A DNA stretch of 64,000 nucleotides from Thalassia testudinum (lineage: Eukaryota; Streptophyta; Magnoliopsida; Alismatales; Hydrocharitaceae), in assembly GCA_037157565.1 (NCBI GenBank), contig JAZHRO010000063.1:153004501-153068500 (forward strand). The letters are read 5' to 3'. Below, one piece after another: positions 41,570-52,682 of the stretch (within the stretch, counting starts at the first letter, position 1; each line of letters opens with the position of its first letter). The translations under genes were made by a program, and so were the position numbers. A model generated the notes under the pieces. That model had not been told where the DNA came from. It did not search any database and saw only the letters and a list, made by a program, of their open reading frames with translations.

Positions 41570-43297
41570 CTACCATGGCCAAAAAAATGGCCCAAATGGT
41601 GGTGGTGGATGCCACATCGAATGGGGCTCCCATCCGTAGCTTGGAGGCCCGGGCATTGGCGCCGGTCTCCATTCTGGTGGTCGACGTGCGGCGGGTCCCT
41701 CATTTGTTCGCTGTCTCGTCAGTCTTCTTGTTCTCCTCCTTGGTCTACTCCTTGGTTCTCCCAACTTGAGTTGACCAGCTTTGAGCTTGTAGGTCCAGTC
41801 CTTTGTGTTGTAGTCATCCCTGAAACCTACAAAACAAGATTCGAAATTTTTCTTCGGTATCCAAGTGAGCTTGGATCCGGATCTGTTAGCGGGTCTCCAT
41901 GACGGAGATCCTTTCTCAATCTTAGGGCTATATAAATCATCTACTTTGTTGATTAATTTGTTAGAGTTTTCCCTAAGACATGCAATTTCTTTTTCTATAA
42001 TACTCATCTTAGTCTTTAAATCAGAAATTTCTATTTTTAGACTAACATTTTCCTCAATCAATTTATTATTTTCATTGATGAGGTTATGATTTTCTAATAA
42101 TAGGTTATCATTTTTAGGACTAGCTTCTAGATCCTTAAGTTTTATTTCTATCCTATCATTTTCACTTTTAAGAAAACTAAGATTCTTTTTCATGCTTTTA
42201 TTTTCTATCTTAAGTGCTTTACTAACTTCAAAAAGTTCATTAAAAGCTTCTTGTAAGTCGTAACTTACCTCGTTGTCTGAGTCGCTTCCGCTTTCGCAGT
42301 CGCTTCCTCTGGCCATGAAACCGAAGCAAGCGATTTCTTCTTCTATGGACTTTTCTTCTTCTTCTTCCTCCGAGCTGGAATCATCCCAAGTGGCTTGGAA
42401 CGCCTTCTTCTTAGATTTCTTCTCCTTTTCCTTCTTCTTCTCCTTTTTGAGAAGAGGGCACTCTGGTCGCAGATGCCCTTTCTCGTTGAAATGGTAGCAA
42501 CGTCTCGGTCTCTCCTTCTCCTTCTTCTTTGACTCCCTACACAACTTGGAAAACTTTTTAAGTAAAATTCTAAAGTCTTCGTCGTCGGAACTTACCTCGC
42601 TATCCGACACAGCTTTGAAGGTGAGAGTCTTCTTCGGTTTAGGCTCCGGTGTATCATTCTTCTTTTGCTTCAACTTAGTCTCGTAGGCCATTAAATTGCC
42701 TAGGAGATCTTCCATGTTGAGATCCTCCACCTCGTTCGCCTCCTCGATGGCGGTGACTTTCTGTTCCCACTCCGGTCCGAGGGAACGAAGAAGCTTCCCT
42801 TGAAGCTCCCCCTTGATGAAAGTCTTCCCTCATGCTTTCAAATTATTTACAATGAGAGTGAACCTAGTGTTCATCTCACTTAAAGATTCGTTAGGCTTCA
42901 TAGAAAAAGATTCAAATTCTTGAGAAAGTAAATTAATTTTAGAGGTTTTTACCTTAGAGGTACCTTCGTGAGTTACCTCAAGTGTGTGCCAAATCTCGTA
43001 TGCGGTGGCTCATTGCGAGATTCTGTTGAACTCCTCCGAGCTAAGCACGCAGTAGAGGGCATTCATGGTCTTCGCGTTCAAAGAGAGTTCACGAATTTGT
43101 TGTTGCGAGTAGCCTCCCATGGGTTTTTATGGGATCTCAAATGGCGTCTCGCACCTGGCCCAAATCGTGAATTCATTGGCTTGAAGCCAAGTCTTCATCC
43201 GCAGCTTCCAGTAGGGGTAGTTGCTCCCGTCGAAGAATGGTGGACGGGACGTGGACTACCCCTCGGAGATTCGGATTGCGGATGTGCTCCCCTCCAT
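41570..43297 (-). pseudogene. E4 gag (copia type), with stops and an unusual tail
   Basis: Read from ATG at 43297 in one frame. Start MEGSTSAIRISEG, then stop, then FFDGSNYPYWKLRMKTWLQ (N-terminal gag domain). The UBN2 region runs with further stops near 43130, 43008 and 42830. From 42730, 386 codons are open: rest of UBN2, zinc-knuckle region CYHFNEKGHLRPEC, Lys/Glu-rich segment, and a long coiled coil (about residues 160-270). The last 40 or so residues are Pro/Trp/Arg-rich (PPPPFGPFFWPW at the end). The zinc knuckle has Phe in place of its second Cys. No frameshifts are needed. The end of gag lies only about 310 bases from the polypurine tract, with nothing of pol between. Confidence 0.85.
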
Positions 43298-43334
43298 GAT
43301 CTTCTTGCTGAGTGTTACTCCGATCTCGCAAGAA

Positions 43335-43349
43335 CCTGCTCTGATACCA
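43335..43349 (-). promoter_or_regulatory. E4 primer binding site (initiator tRNA-Met)
   Basis: On the minus strand TGGTATCAGAGCAGG follows the LTR end after two bases; it is complementary to the 3' end of initiator tRNA-Met, the standard copia primer. Confidence 0.92.
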
Positions 43350-43351
43350 AT

Positions 43352-44852
43352 TGTAATTTTCCACTAGGAGGGGGTGATGTAATAACTGCGGAAATAAATA
43401 TAAACAATCTCACAAAATAGACAATCACACAAGTACACAAGTATTTTTAGGTGGAAACCCAAACCGGGTGAAAACCACCACCTAACTCTCTCCAGTTAGG
43501 ATTTTCCGATCAACCAAGTTGATCAAAATCCAATAAACGAATCACTTTAAACGAGGGTGATTCAACCTCAAATACAACCACGCTACAAGTGCGAGGGTAG
43601 CGTTCCTCAACCCCTTCTCTTTACGAGAAGGATTTTGTCCCTCGAAGGAGACGGGAATTCGCAAAGCGAATACCCAACCAAATAACAAAGACAAAATAAC
43701 AAATAATCCTATAGAGCCAACAAAGTAATTTTTAACCTAAGCTTCTATAGGAATTAGGAAACTCTCCTTTGCAAGGAGCGTGTTGAATCGATGACGCGGG
43801 TGCGTGAGCCACGCGACGGTGCAACATCGCTCTCGTGAACTATGGCGGGAGAGCGGGTGCGCGAAGGCTTGATGCTCTCTAGATGAAGAATTAGAGCTTG
43901 GAGAGCAAGAGAGACACAAAATGGTTTAAAAGTGTATTGCAAGGTGTGTATTGTGTATCTTTGGTGTATCTTTGTGTGCAAGAGGTTCCCCTCTATTTAT
44001 AGAGGCCTTAGGAAGGCTTTGGATGGCTTAGGAAAGGCTCCATAGCCGTTGGGTGCAATGCTCGAGTGAATCAACCCGAAATCAGGAAAAATCATTGCAC
44101 TGACAGGGTTATCAGACGTCTAATTCTGGCATCAGATGTCTGGAAGACCACTTTAAGACGTCTGATTTCAAGGTCAGACGTCTGATTTCGGGCGGGTTCC
44201 TTCCTGACTTGAATCAGATCTAAACAGGGTTCTTCTGCAAGTCCATCAGACGACATACAGGATGTCTGGCACTATGTCTGGATGTCTGGAAACCTACTTT
44301 TTCGTGGGAATGGATTTGCAACGGTTAGAAAATCTCTGAGAAGAGATTTTCAGGTCAGTCGAGGCAAAACGGTCAATTATCAAACGTCTGAAAGGGCTTA
44401 AGGACGTCTGATAAGGCTCTAACGGTCATGTCCTCGAGTGTTTGCTAAGAGAGCCAACGGTCCACTAATTGGACATCTGGAAAAGTCATCAGACGTCTCC
44501 TAAGATGTCTGGTCTAATGTATGGATGTCTGATTTCATCTGACAGAACTAACTTGTCCATCCTAATTGTTATCAGACGTCTGAATCAACAGTCAGACGTC
44601 TTAAAACACTTTATCAGATGTCTGATTTGGGAATTAGACATCTGGAAACTCTGTTTGAACCCTACATTGGTTTTCTAAGTTCTCTATAGAAAACCTAAGT
44701 ATCCTAGGGTTGTGCCGGTGTTCTTAGGACTATTGTTAATGTACTTTGAGGCTCTTTAACATAATTTTCTAAGGAAATAAAGAGCAAGAAAATAAAGACA
44801 AAAGTACATGAAAGGAATAAAATGGAATTCTATCCTATTCTTCTTGTCCTTC
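43352..44852 (-). repeat. E4 5' LTR, larger part
   Basis: Matches 39542-41040. Seven exact GACGTC palindromes remain at 44110-44600; most of the others are GATGTC or GACATC, the expected result of methyl-CpG decay. Interrupted by E3 after CCTTC (44848-44852); the last 200 bases are at 52478-52677. Confidence 0.9.
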
Positions 44853-46469
44853 TGATTAGCCCATAGTTGTGGGCTATTTAAGTATTTAAGTGCCTACACA
44901 TTAGGTTAATTCTAACATTTATTTAGTATAAATTAGGATGTAAATAGATTAATTCATAGTTTTAATCTAATTACATAATCCATACATTGCATTCATATCT
45001 TAAGTGCATTTAGAATTAGCTTAGAATAGCATTCATCTAATTAGATAACCAATTAGGTATATTGTTTTTATTAACATAGAAGTTGAGAGTCTATACATAA
45101 ATAACCCTAATATTTTAATAATATTTTCTTTATTCGTCTTCTTTCAGAACGACTGGCTGCCGCTCCAACGCCCGGCTGATGCAGTGAAGAAGCCATTCAA
45201 GGGGGAGCGGATGTGGTGGATCTGGTCTGCCGCTGATTTCAAATTTGTTCAGGCCACTACAAAAGGAGCACTGAGGCAGCCGAGCTCAGAAGGCCTCCGC
45301 CACCGACCCACCACTGTGCAGAGAGAACCTCTCTCTTCCACTCCATACTGCCGGCCTCTACCGTGGCGGCGAGTCTCCACCACCGTGGGCGTGTGGTGTG
45401 ACAGGCCACACCGCCATCCGGAGCTCGCCTGCATCACCGTGAGCACCCTAGCGTGCATCTTCCTCGCCGTTGTCGCAGACCACCACCACCTAGCTACTGA
45501 TCAGCCACCCTCTCAGTAACTTAAGACGTCTGGGAAATTTCCCAGACGTCTGAAGTTACCCGCTCACCTCCACTTCCTCAGCCTGCACTCTCCAACCGGC
45601 CACCAGACCGCCTGCGCCCTCCACCGCTCACCGGCTGCAGAGCTGCGCACGCTTACAGATCAGCCCGCGCTCTCCTCCAACGCCTGCAGACCAGCCTGCA
45701 GCATCCTCCAACAGCCGCCTGCAGCTTCCACCGCACACGCCAACCGCCTGCAGACCACCGCACAAGCGCCCTCCTGCAGACCACCGCCCACGCACAACTG
45801 CGCGCCCTCCGCAGACCCTCCGCGCGCCCACGCACAACCGCCTGCAGACCGCCCAACCGACCACCGCACACGCCAGCCGCACACTCCAGCCGCAGCAGTG
45901 CCCACGGCAGCGGCAGCAGCAGGCGGCGGACTTCACGCCAACAGGCTGCGCAAGCTGCCGGCTGCAGCACCTCCGCCGGAGCTCGTCCGGCCACCTCCGA
46001 CCGCCGCGCGACTCGCCGCCACCACCAATACGAAGCCCTTGATCCAAGGGACCTCCTCCGAGCTTCCCGCGCCCGGCCATCGGCTTCTCGTCGTGCAAGA
46101 CAACAGGGAAAAATTCCCCTGTTTTGCTACAGTAAAACGTTAATTAAAATTTACATTTTCTGCCATTGCCACATTTTAATCATATTCTATTCACTCTGCA
46201 TTGCGGAAAATATCCTGTAGTTTCTCATAATTGCCATTTCAGCATTGTTTCTTGCTTAAACCTTAATCTAAAGGCAATCTTGGCTTGGTTCTTGTCCAAA
46301 TTGACTACGAACAAACATTTTTAAGTAGCGCGAATTTTAATACGTTATTGCCTCCCTGTGGATACGACCCGCTCCTCTGCGAGTGGTTATTTCTTGTTAA
46401 AAATTGATTAGTCGATTTTTCCACCACATTAAACTACAAACGACTTAAAAGCGAAAGATCGACCGGTCA
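44853..46469 (+). repeat. E3 5' LTR
   Basis: 1617 bases, TGATTAGCCCATAGTTGTGGG at the start (AGCCCA/TGGGCT stem), ending GACCGGTCA. It contains a perfect 28-base palindrome made of AGACGTCTGGGAAA and its reverse complement (about 45523-45550), and a GC-rich CTGCAGACC-repeating stretch (45600-45960). Cys/Arg/Pro-rich ORFs here are composition artefacts. Confidence 0.93.
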
Positions 46470-46471
46470 AA

Positions 46472-46499
46472 TGGCGCCGTTGCCGAGGAGGCAACAGAC
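46472..46499 (+). promoter_or_regulatory. E3 primer binding site (tRNA-Asp) with hairpin
   Basis: TGGCGCCGTTGCCGAGG at 46472-46488; one mismatch to tRNA-Asp. GTTGC pairs with GCAAC across CGAGGAG, as in E1. Confidence 0.88.
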
Positions 46500-47737
46500 G
46501 CAATAATTTCACCTAATTTTATTTTGATTATTTGTCAATTGCACAGAGATTTGACCATCTATTATTTTCTTTTCTGTGCGAGAAATTTTGTGCAAGAATC
46601 AGCCACTGTGAGAGGCGACCCTTGACGTCGCCAGAAAAGAAGTGGACAAGCAATTTTGAAAGGAGGAGAAGGACGAGGACGCGATGGACACCATTGTATT
46701 TAATCGCTAATTTAATTAGAATAGAATTAAGACTGAAGACTTAATTTTTCATTACAGTTAGTTTGAAACCCTTGTTCTGGGGCAAATTTTGAGGGGTTTG
46801 TCCCCGATTTTGTTTTGGACCCGTGTTGGGTAATTTTTGGGAGCCTGTTCCCTTTTCTTTAGATTTAGGTTTATTTTTTTATTATTTCTTTTATTTGCTT
46901 GTGCATAAGTAGTTCTAAAAAAAAATAGAAAAAGAAAAAAAATGAGCTGCCTGCTAGAAGTTGCCTGCCCTAGGACGAACCATTTAGGTCTGTATGAGCA
47001 GCCTCTAGATTTGCTTTTCTGCATTGCGTGCATTTTTGCATCGAAGATCGCTGGAGGCAAGGTACGCATTCTCTTACTTTGCATCCTATTTTTGATCACG
47101 CATTGCATTTGGGATTTAATGCGAAGACCACCTAATCTGTACTGAATAAATCTAACAAGTGGTCACATATTTTCTTTAGAAAAATGACTAATTAAAGGAA
47201 GGACATTTTAAAAACCAAGGATTTGATTTTCAAACTTGGCGTGCGATTCAAAGTTCAAAATCTTTGACGGTGTATGCACACTTATTTCACTTGCACCACG
47301 GCACGTTTCTAGACACTCCTTAGGTTTGGAAATACTAGGACAAGAGCCCTCCTTTCGTTGGATTTTGAAGCGTTCGGAACTTGAGATCAAAGGTTTTGTA
47401 AATCCAAAGAGGGGGATACCCTGTCACAGATTTTTGGGGGTAGTTGAGGAGCACCGCGAAAGCACAGCTTCAAAGGAAGGCTTAGGCCTACTTGCATCCC
47501 TCGATCTTCCGTCTTTGGATTTACTTGACCATTTGAGATTTAGGGAAGAACACCTAAGCTCCAACTAGGTCTTTTTAGGCGAGCCGTAGGTCGACAATAG
47601 GCACGTAAATTGATTGAACAAATTGTATTGTCACCTGCAATCTGACTTAAAATCAAAAGCCTAAATTGGGAAAGACCTAAAAGGTCCTTTTTGAATTGTG
47701 TCTTGCTTGGGGAATTCTGATTGAAGTGTGAGTTAGA
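46500..47737 (+). other. E3 leader
   Basis: Untranslated leader of 1.2 kb. A 110-codon open frame (47236-47568) has no recognisable similarity and no start context comparable to the main ORF; I do not call it a gene. Confidence 0.6.
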
Positions 47738-49735
47738 ATGGACCACATTGATTTTCATCCTTTCACATCTTGCCCACACCCTCACCCCCACTCTGCATCC
47801 TTCGATCCCAGACGCCGAGATGGTCCATTCCTTGATGGACATAATGACAATCATTGGGATCCGTTTTACTCCTATTATAGGAGTATTGGCCTAGTTAACC
47901 CCCAAATTAGTGAGCAGAACTCAGGAGCGAGATTTGCTTTGCCCAATATCCCACATACCAAAGAAATACCCAACCCACTCTCCCTGAAAACTTATAATGG
48001 TTGGACAAACACTCCTGGGTACTATAAGTCTGAGCCTGACTTCTCTTATGATAGAAATGACCTCTCCTCTTTGAAGATGGAAATACAGAAAATGCAAAAT
48101 GAAATGAGTGAATTGTTAGGAGAATCTTTGAGAGCAGGCCAACAAGAAAGAGATGAAATTAGCCACCCAATCTGCCCCATTGACGATGACGTACACCCCT
48201 CTACAATAGATGCATCTCCCGTGGGAAAGCTACACTTTAAGTTGAAGGGAAATTCTGGGGATAATAGCTACTTTTCGAGGATCGATTTTGAAACCTCCCC
48301 ATTAGATGACACTTCCTTGAGAGATCTACACTTTAGGTGGGAGGAAAAAACACATGAAAGTAGCTATGCATTGGATGAAGAATGGTGGCAACCCGAGGAA
48401 GATGATGATAAGGTTGAGTATCCACCTGAATTATATTGGAGTCAAAAGAAGGGAATGATGGTACCATTGGAAGACCTCGACCCAGATGATAGTATTTTCG
48501 TGACATTTGATGAAGTGGGTCAAAGTTAAGTTGTTAATCCTACCCTCCCTTCTGATCACGATATGGAACTCAAACCCACCCTTAGGGAACCTAACCCTAA
48601 AGAAATTAACCTATCTGAGGAGTCTGATGTAACCAATGTAAATAATTTACCTCAGATAGAGCACCCTAGGGGATCTGCTGAGATATTAAATGATTCTAGA
48701 CCTCGGGTACATGATGAATTGTGTGATGAGGAGGAAGATGAATTATATGAGGAACCTACATTCAAGATTTGGAGTGACACTAAGGGTGATTATGTATTAT
48801 TTGAAGAGTTAGCCCCTGAGGATGTCACAAATTTGACCAAATTAGGTTTCCTTGGCACACCCATTGATGATATTTCTCCTCATGATAAAATGATGGAAAA
48901 TTTGGAAGCAATTTCTAAGATTTATGTGGATTCACATATAGACTCCGGGGAAGATTTGAGTAAAGAACAAAAACCTGGGGATGACATTGATAGGATAATC
49001 CCTAAATCTGTTGCTTCCAACCTGCCTTCATTCACTTCGAAGTCACCCTCTGATTCGCTTATATCTGAAAGCGAAATTGTGACTTCTGATGAAGAGCAGG
49101 AAGATCCACGTGATGGTGCAAGGAATGCTAGGGATGAAATTGAGGATTTAGAAAGAGTGTTTGGGATGGACACCAAGCTGATTAAACCCAACCTAGATCT
49201 TATGGCCATCCCACAACCTCGTAACTTGGACACCCTAGACGATCCTTGCCTTAGAGAATTGCTCATTTTTGTTCTGACTAGGGGGCTTAACAGACCAATA
49301 TTTTCTGTAATGGAGTATCGGGTATGGATTGATGATTTCTTTAGTCAGTCCATTACCCTGGGGGTTTATCTCTATACCATTCCTTCCCCATTCTTTTTGG
49401 AGGATCCTTGTCATCCTACCCCTACCCCTTTGGAGGTTATTTTAACTGTTTATCCTTTAGAACCTCTTCTGGTGACCTGGGAAGATTTCATTCCCATTTT
49501 AGTTGGGCGAGCATTTGCTATCGGGATTCATCATCAGCTCGCCAACATCCTAGGTTACCTATTTTCTAGGCCAACTTTGCTTTGCTCATTTTTAGGGCCT
49601 ATTTCTGCAATTCTTGAACCTGATTTGCAGGTTCTTCGGCTATTCAGCCCAGCTTTGACCCAAGTAATATCCTTCTATGCAATGAGGACATTGCAGATTT
49701 TAGGCATGAGGGGGTGTACTTGGGGATATACATAG
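47738..49735 (+). CDS. E3 acidic protein of unknown function (one internal stop)
   Basis: Two open stretches in the same frame, 47738-48529 and 48533-49735, separated by one TAA (48527-48529), about 665 codons together. The protein is Asp/Glu-rich with a short coiled coil near residues 110-140. It has two similar segments: YWSQKKGMMVPLEDLDPDD, and later IWSDTKGDYVLFEELAPED, suggesting an internal duplication. The last 150 codons are hydrophobic (LLVTWEDFIPILVGRAFAIG) and resemble the end of the E1 ORF2. The final codons overlap the polypurine-like box at 49680-49714, so the natural stop may have been lost. No gag, PR, RT or INT signature. Confidence 0.65.
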
Positions 49736-50798
49736 CATAATTGCATACATTTGTACATATAAAAAAAAAAAGTTTTGAGCTTAACTGGCTAAGTCCTACA
49801 TTCTTAAGCAAATCAGAACTCTAGCGTAGACTAAATTAATTCTAGGGTCAAACTTTAGAAGCTAAATAAGCTACTAGCTTTAGACCTTTAGGGTCCTTTG
49901 TGGACTTAAAAACTTAAGTAGGAGTTAAGTTGCGGACCATTCTTAAAGAGGTTGAGGAAGGGAAGCTAGGGTTTGAGTTAAAAGGTGGGGTAGTACCTGG
50001 AGTCTTATTCTACCTTTTGGTTTACGGGTCCTGGTAACCCAAGCATCCAAATTGTTCACACTTGGTCTGGTAATTAACTTAATTTCTGAAAAGAGATTTG
50101 GTTCTCTTAGTTTTGACTTAAGAAAGGCTTGAAAACACATTTTGACTGGAAGAGTTCCCGCCGCAGGAGAGGTCGAGTATATACTCACCTTGAGGATGCG
50201 ATGGTAACATATTACCTCCTCGGCGCTTGTCTCTTAGGATATCCATCCTACTGGGGGCATGTAAGCGCATTGCGCGGTTCAGGTACCATGGGCGGCCCTA
50301 TCTCGAAGTGCCGATTGCCATAGGCCTGAATTCGCTTAAGAAATCCATGGGCGATACTATCTCGAAGTGTCGATTGCCAGGAGTTCTTGGGGTCGTTATG
50401 GGCGGTGCTATCTCGAAGCATCGAAAGCCAGTCACCCTTCGAGGTATGGTAATGGGGACAATGAATCCGACACAGACCGTGTTGATAGCTGATCTGAGGT
50501 TAGACTTAGAAGAATCAAAAAAAAAAAAAAAAAGTATATATATTAAAAAAAAAAATTCCTTTAACTCAAATAACTCGGACCAATGCAAAAGCACGGATGC
50601 TTTAATCTCAGGGATCAATAAACTTTAGGGTAGAGTCAGAAATCAGGGAAACTTGTGCTTACAACTCGTCTTTAGCCGACCTAGTCTGTAACTTAGCAAC
50701 TACTTAAGGACCTTGGGTTTAGAACCTGAACTTAATATGCTTCTGAAGGAAGACTAAGTGAGTTTACTAGTCTACTTAGAGTGCTAGGTTTCGCTTAA
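49736..50798 (+). other. E3 3' untranslated region with conserved structured block
   Basis: Contains the block shared with E2 and E7: CTCCTCGGCGCTTGTCTC, then TAGGAT-ATCC-ATCCTA (50235-50250), then three units of TATCTCGAAG...GCCAG type (50290-50322, 50351-50382, 50400-50432). An A-rich run lies at 50515-50555. The short ORFs here cross these repeats and are not real. Confidence 0.75.
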
Positions 50799-50837
50799 TT
50801 TTGCTAGGGACTAGCAAAAACTAGGCAAGGGGGTATT
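50799..50837 (+). promoter_or_regulatory. E3 pre-LTR hairpin and polypurine tract
   Basis: Perfect TTTTGCTAG/CTAGCAAAA stem around GGA (50799-50819), then ACTAGGCAAGGGGGTATT to the LTR start at 50838. Confidence 0.88.
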
Positions 50838-52472
50838 TGATTAGCCCATAGTTGTGGGCTATTTAAGTATTTAAGTGCCTACATATTAGGTTAATTCTAA
50901 CATTTATTTAGTATAAATTAGGATGTAAATAGATTAATTCATAGTTTTAATCTAATTACATAATCCATACATTGCATTCATATCTTAAGTGCATTTAGAA
51001 TTAGCTTAGAATAGCATTCATCTAATTAGATAACCAATTAGGTATATTGTTTCTATTAACATAGAAGTTGAGGATCTATACATAAATAGCCCTAATATTT
51101 TAATAATATTTTCTTTATTCGTCTTCTTTCAGAACGGCTGGATGCCGCTCCAACGCCCGGCTGATGCAGTGAAGAAGCCATTCAAGGGGGAGCGGATGTG
51201 GTGGATCTGGTAGGCCGCTGATTTCAAATTTGTTCAGGCCACTACAAAAGGAGCACTGAGGCAGCCGAGCTCAGAAGGCCTCCGCCACCGACCCACCACT
51301 GTGCAGAGAGAACCTCTCTCTTCCACTCCATACTACCGGCCTCTACCGTGGCGGTGAGTCTCCACCACCGTGGGCGTGTGGTGTGACAGGCCACACCGCC
51401 ATCCGGAGCTCGCCTGCATCACCGTGAGCACCCTAGCGTGCATCTTCCTCGCCGTCGTCGCAGACCACCACCACCTAGCTACTGATCAGCCACCCTCTCA
51501 GTAACTTAAGACGTCTGGGAAATTTCCCAGACATCTGAAGTTACCCGCTCACCTCCACTTCCTCAGCCTGCACTCTCCAACCGGCCACCAGACCGCCTGC
51601 GCCCTCCACCGCTCACCGGCTGCAGACCTGCGCATGCCTGCAGATCAGCCCGCGCTCTCCTCCAACACCTGCAGACCAGCCTGCAGCATCCTCCAACAGC
51701 CGCCTGCAGCTTCCACCGCACACGCCAACCGCGTGCAGACCACCGCGCAAGCGCCCTCCTGCAGACCACCGCCCACGCACAACTGCGCGCCCTCCGCAGA
51801 CCCTCCGCGCGCCCACGCACAACCGCCTGCAGACCGCCCAACCGACCACCGCGCACGCCAGCCGCACACGCCAGCCGCAGCAGTGCCCACGGCAGCGGCA
51901 GCAGCCACCCCCGCAGCAGCAGCAGGCGGCGGACTTCACGCCAACAGGCTGCGCAAGCTGCCGGCTGCAGCACCTCCGCCGGAGCTCGTCCGGCCACCTC
52001 CGACCGCCGCGCGACTCGCCGCCACCACCGATTCGAAGCCCTTGATCCAAGGGACCTCCTCCGAGCTTCCCGCGCCCGGCCATCGGCTCCTCGTCGCGCA
52101 AGACAACGGGAAAAATTCCCCTGTTTTGCTACAGTAAAACGTTAATTAAAATTTACATTTTCTGCCATTGCCACATTTTAATCATATTTTATTCACTCTG
52201 CATTGCGGAAAATATCCTGTAGTTTCTCATAATTGCCATTTCAGCATTATTTCTTGCTTAAACCTTAATCTAAAGGCAATCTTGGCTTGGTTCTTGTCCA
52301 AATTGACTACGAACAAACATTTTTAAGTAGCGCGAATTTTAATACGTTATTGCCTCCCTGTGGATACGACCCGCTCCTCTGCGAGTGGTTATTTCTTGTT
52401 AAAAATTGATTAGTCGATTTTTCCACCACATTAAACTACAAACGACTTAAAAGCGAAAGATCGACCGGTCAC
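50838..52472 (+). repeat. E3 3' LTR
   Basis: 1635 bases, nearly identical to 44853-46469 with an 18-base insertion (about 51905) in the GCAGCAGCC stretch. The 28-base palindrome has one C-to-T type change here (GACATC in the right arm). Confidence 0.93.
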
Positions 52473-52477
52473 CTTCC

Positions 52478-52677
52478 ATCTTCAATCTATCGCTCCTCGC
52501 GAATCCCCTCTGTTCTCCATCAAGCTCCTCCAATCCGTCCTGGATGCGAGCTCGAATTCCGTCTAAACACGTCTACATTTGCAATTGGCCTGAAATCTAA
52601 GACTCCAAGTGCAAATGTTAAATAACACGTGTTTTGTTATCATCAAAACAAATGATCGTGGTGCTCTAGCACCAACA
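52478..52677 (-). repeat. E4 5' LTR, remaining 200 bases
   Basis: Matches 41043-41243, ending in CTAGCACCAACA on the plus strand. Together with 43352-44852 it rebuilds a 1701-base LTR. Confidence 0.92.
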
Positions 52678-52682
52678 GGCTG

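Larger units (their letters stand above)
44853..52472 (+). mobile_element. E3: young non-autonomous Athila-like element
   Basis: 7620 bases with exact duplication CCTTC (44848-44852, 52473-52477), LTRs 44853-46469 and 50838-52472, tRNA-Asp primer site and polypurine tract. The LTRs are nearly identical apart from an 18-base insertion near 51905. It encodes one acidic ORF and no gag-pol. Its 3' region shares structured motifs with E2 and E7, which makes these the likely helpers. It is the most recent insertion that can be ordered here, being inside E4 inside E1. Confidence 0.92.
39542..52677 (-). mobile_element. E4: Sirevirus-like Ty1/copia element, gag only, minus strand
   Basis: LTRs of 1702 bases (39542-41243) and 1701 bases (43352-44852 plus 52478-52677). 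The internal part is only 2108 bases, with an initiator tRNA-Met primer site, a gag ORF and a polypurine region, all on the minus strand. Flanks GGCCG (39537-39541) and GGCTG (52678-52682) fit a five-base duplication with one C-to-T change. No protease, integrase or RT is present, so it was moved in trans or has lost pol. Gag type, primer, palindrome-rich LTR and repeated polypurine tracts point to the Sirevirus lineage. Confidence 0.87.

Noticed and set aside
42968..43420. 150-codon plus-strand ORF
   Set aside because: Antisense shadow of the E4 gag N-terminal region and primer site.
45628..46098. Cys/Trp/Gly-rich minus-strand ORFs and Pro/Ala-rich plus ORFs in 45600-46140 and 51560-52140
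   Set aside because: Products of the CTGCAGACC-repeating stretch of the E3 LTR; all frames look open because the sequence is GC-rich.
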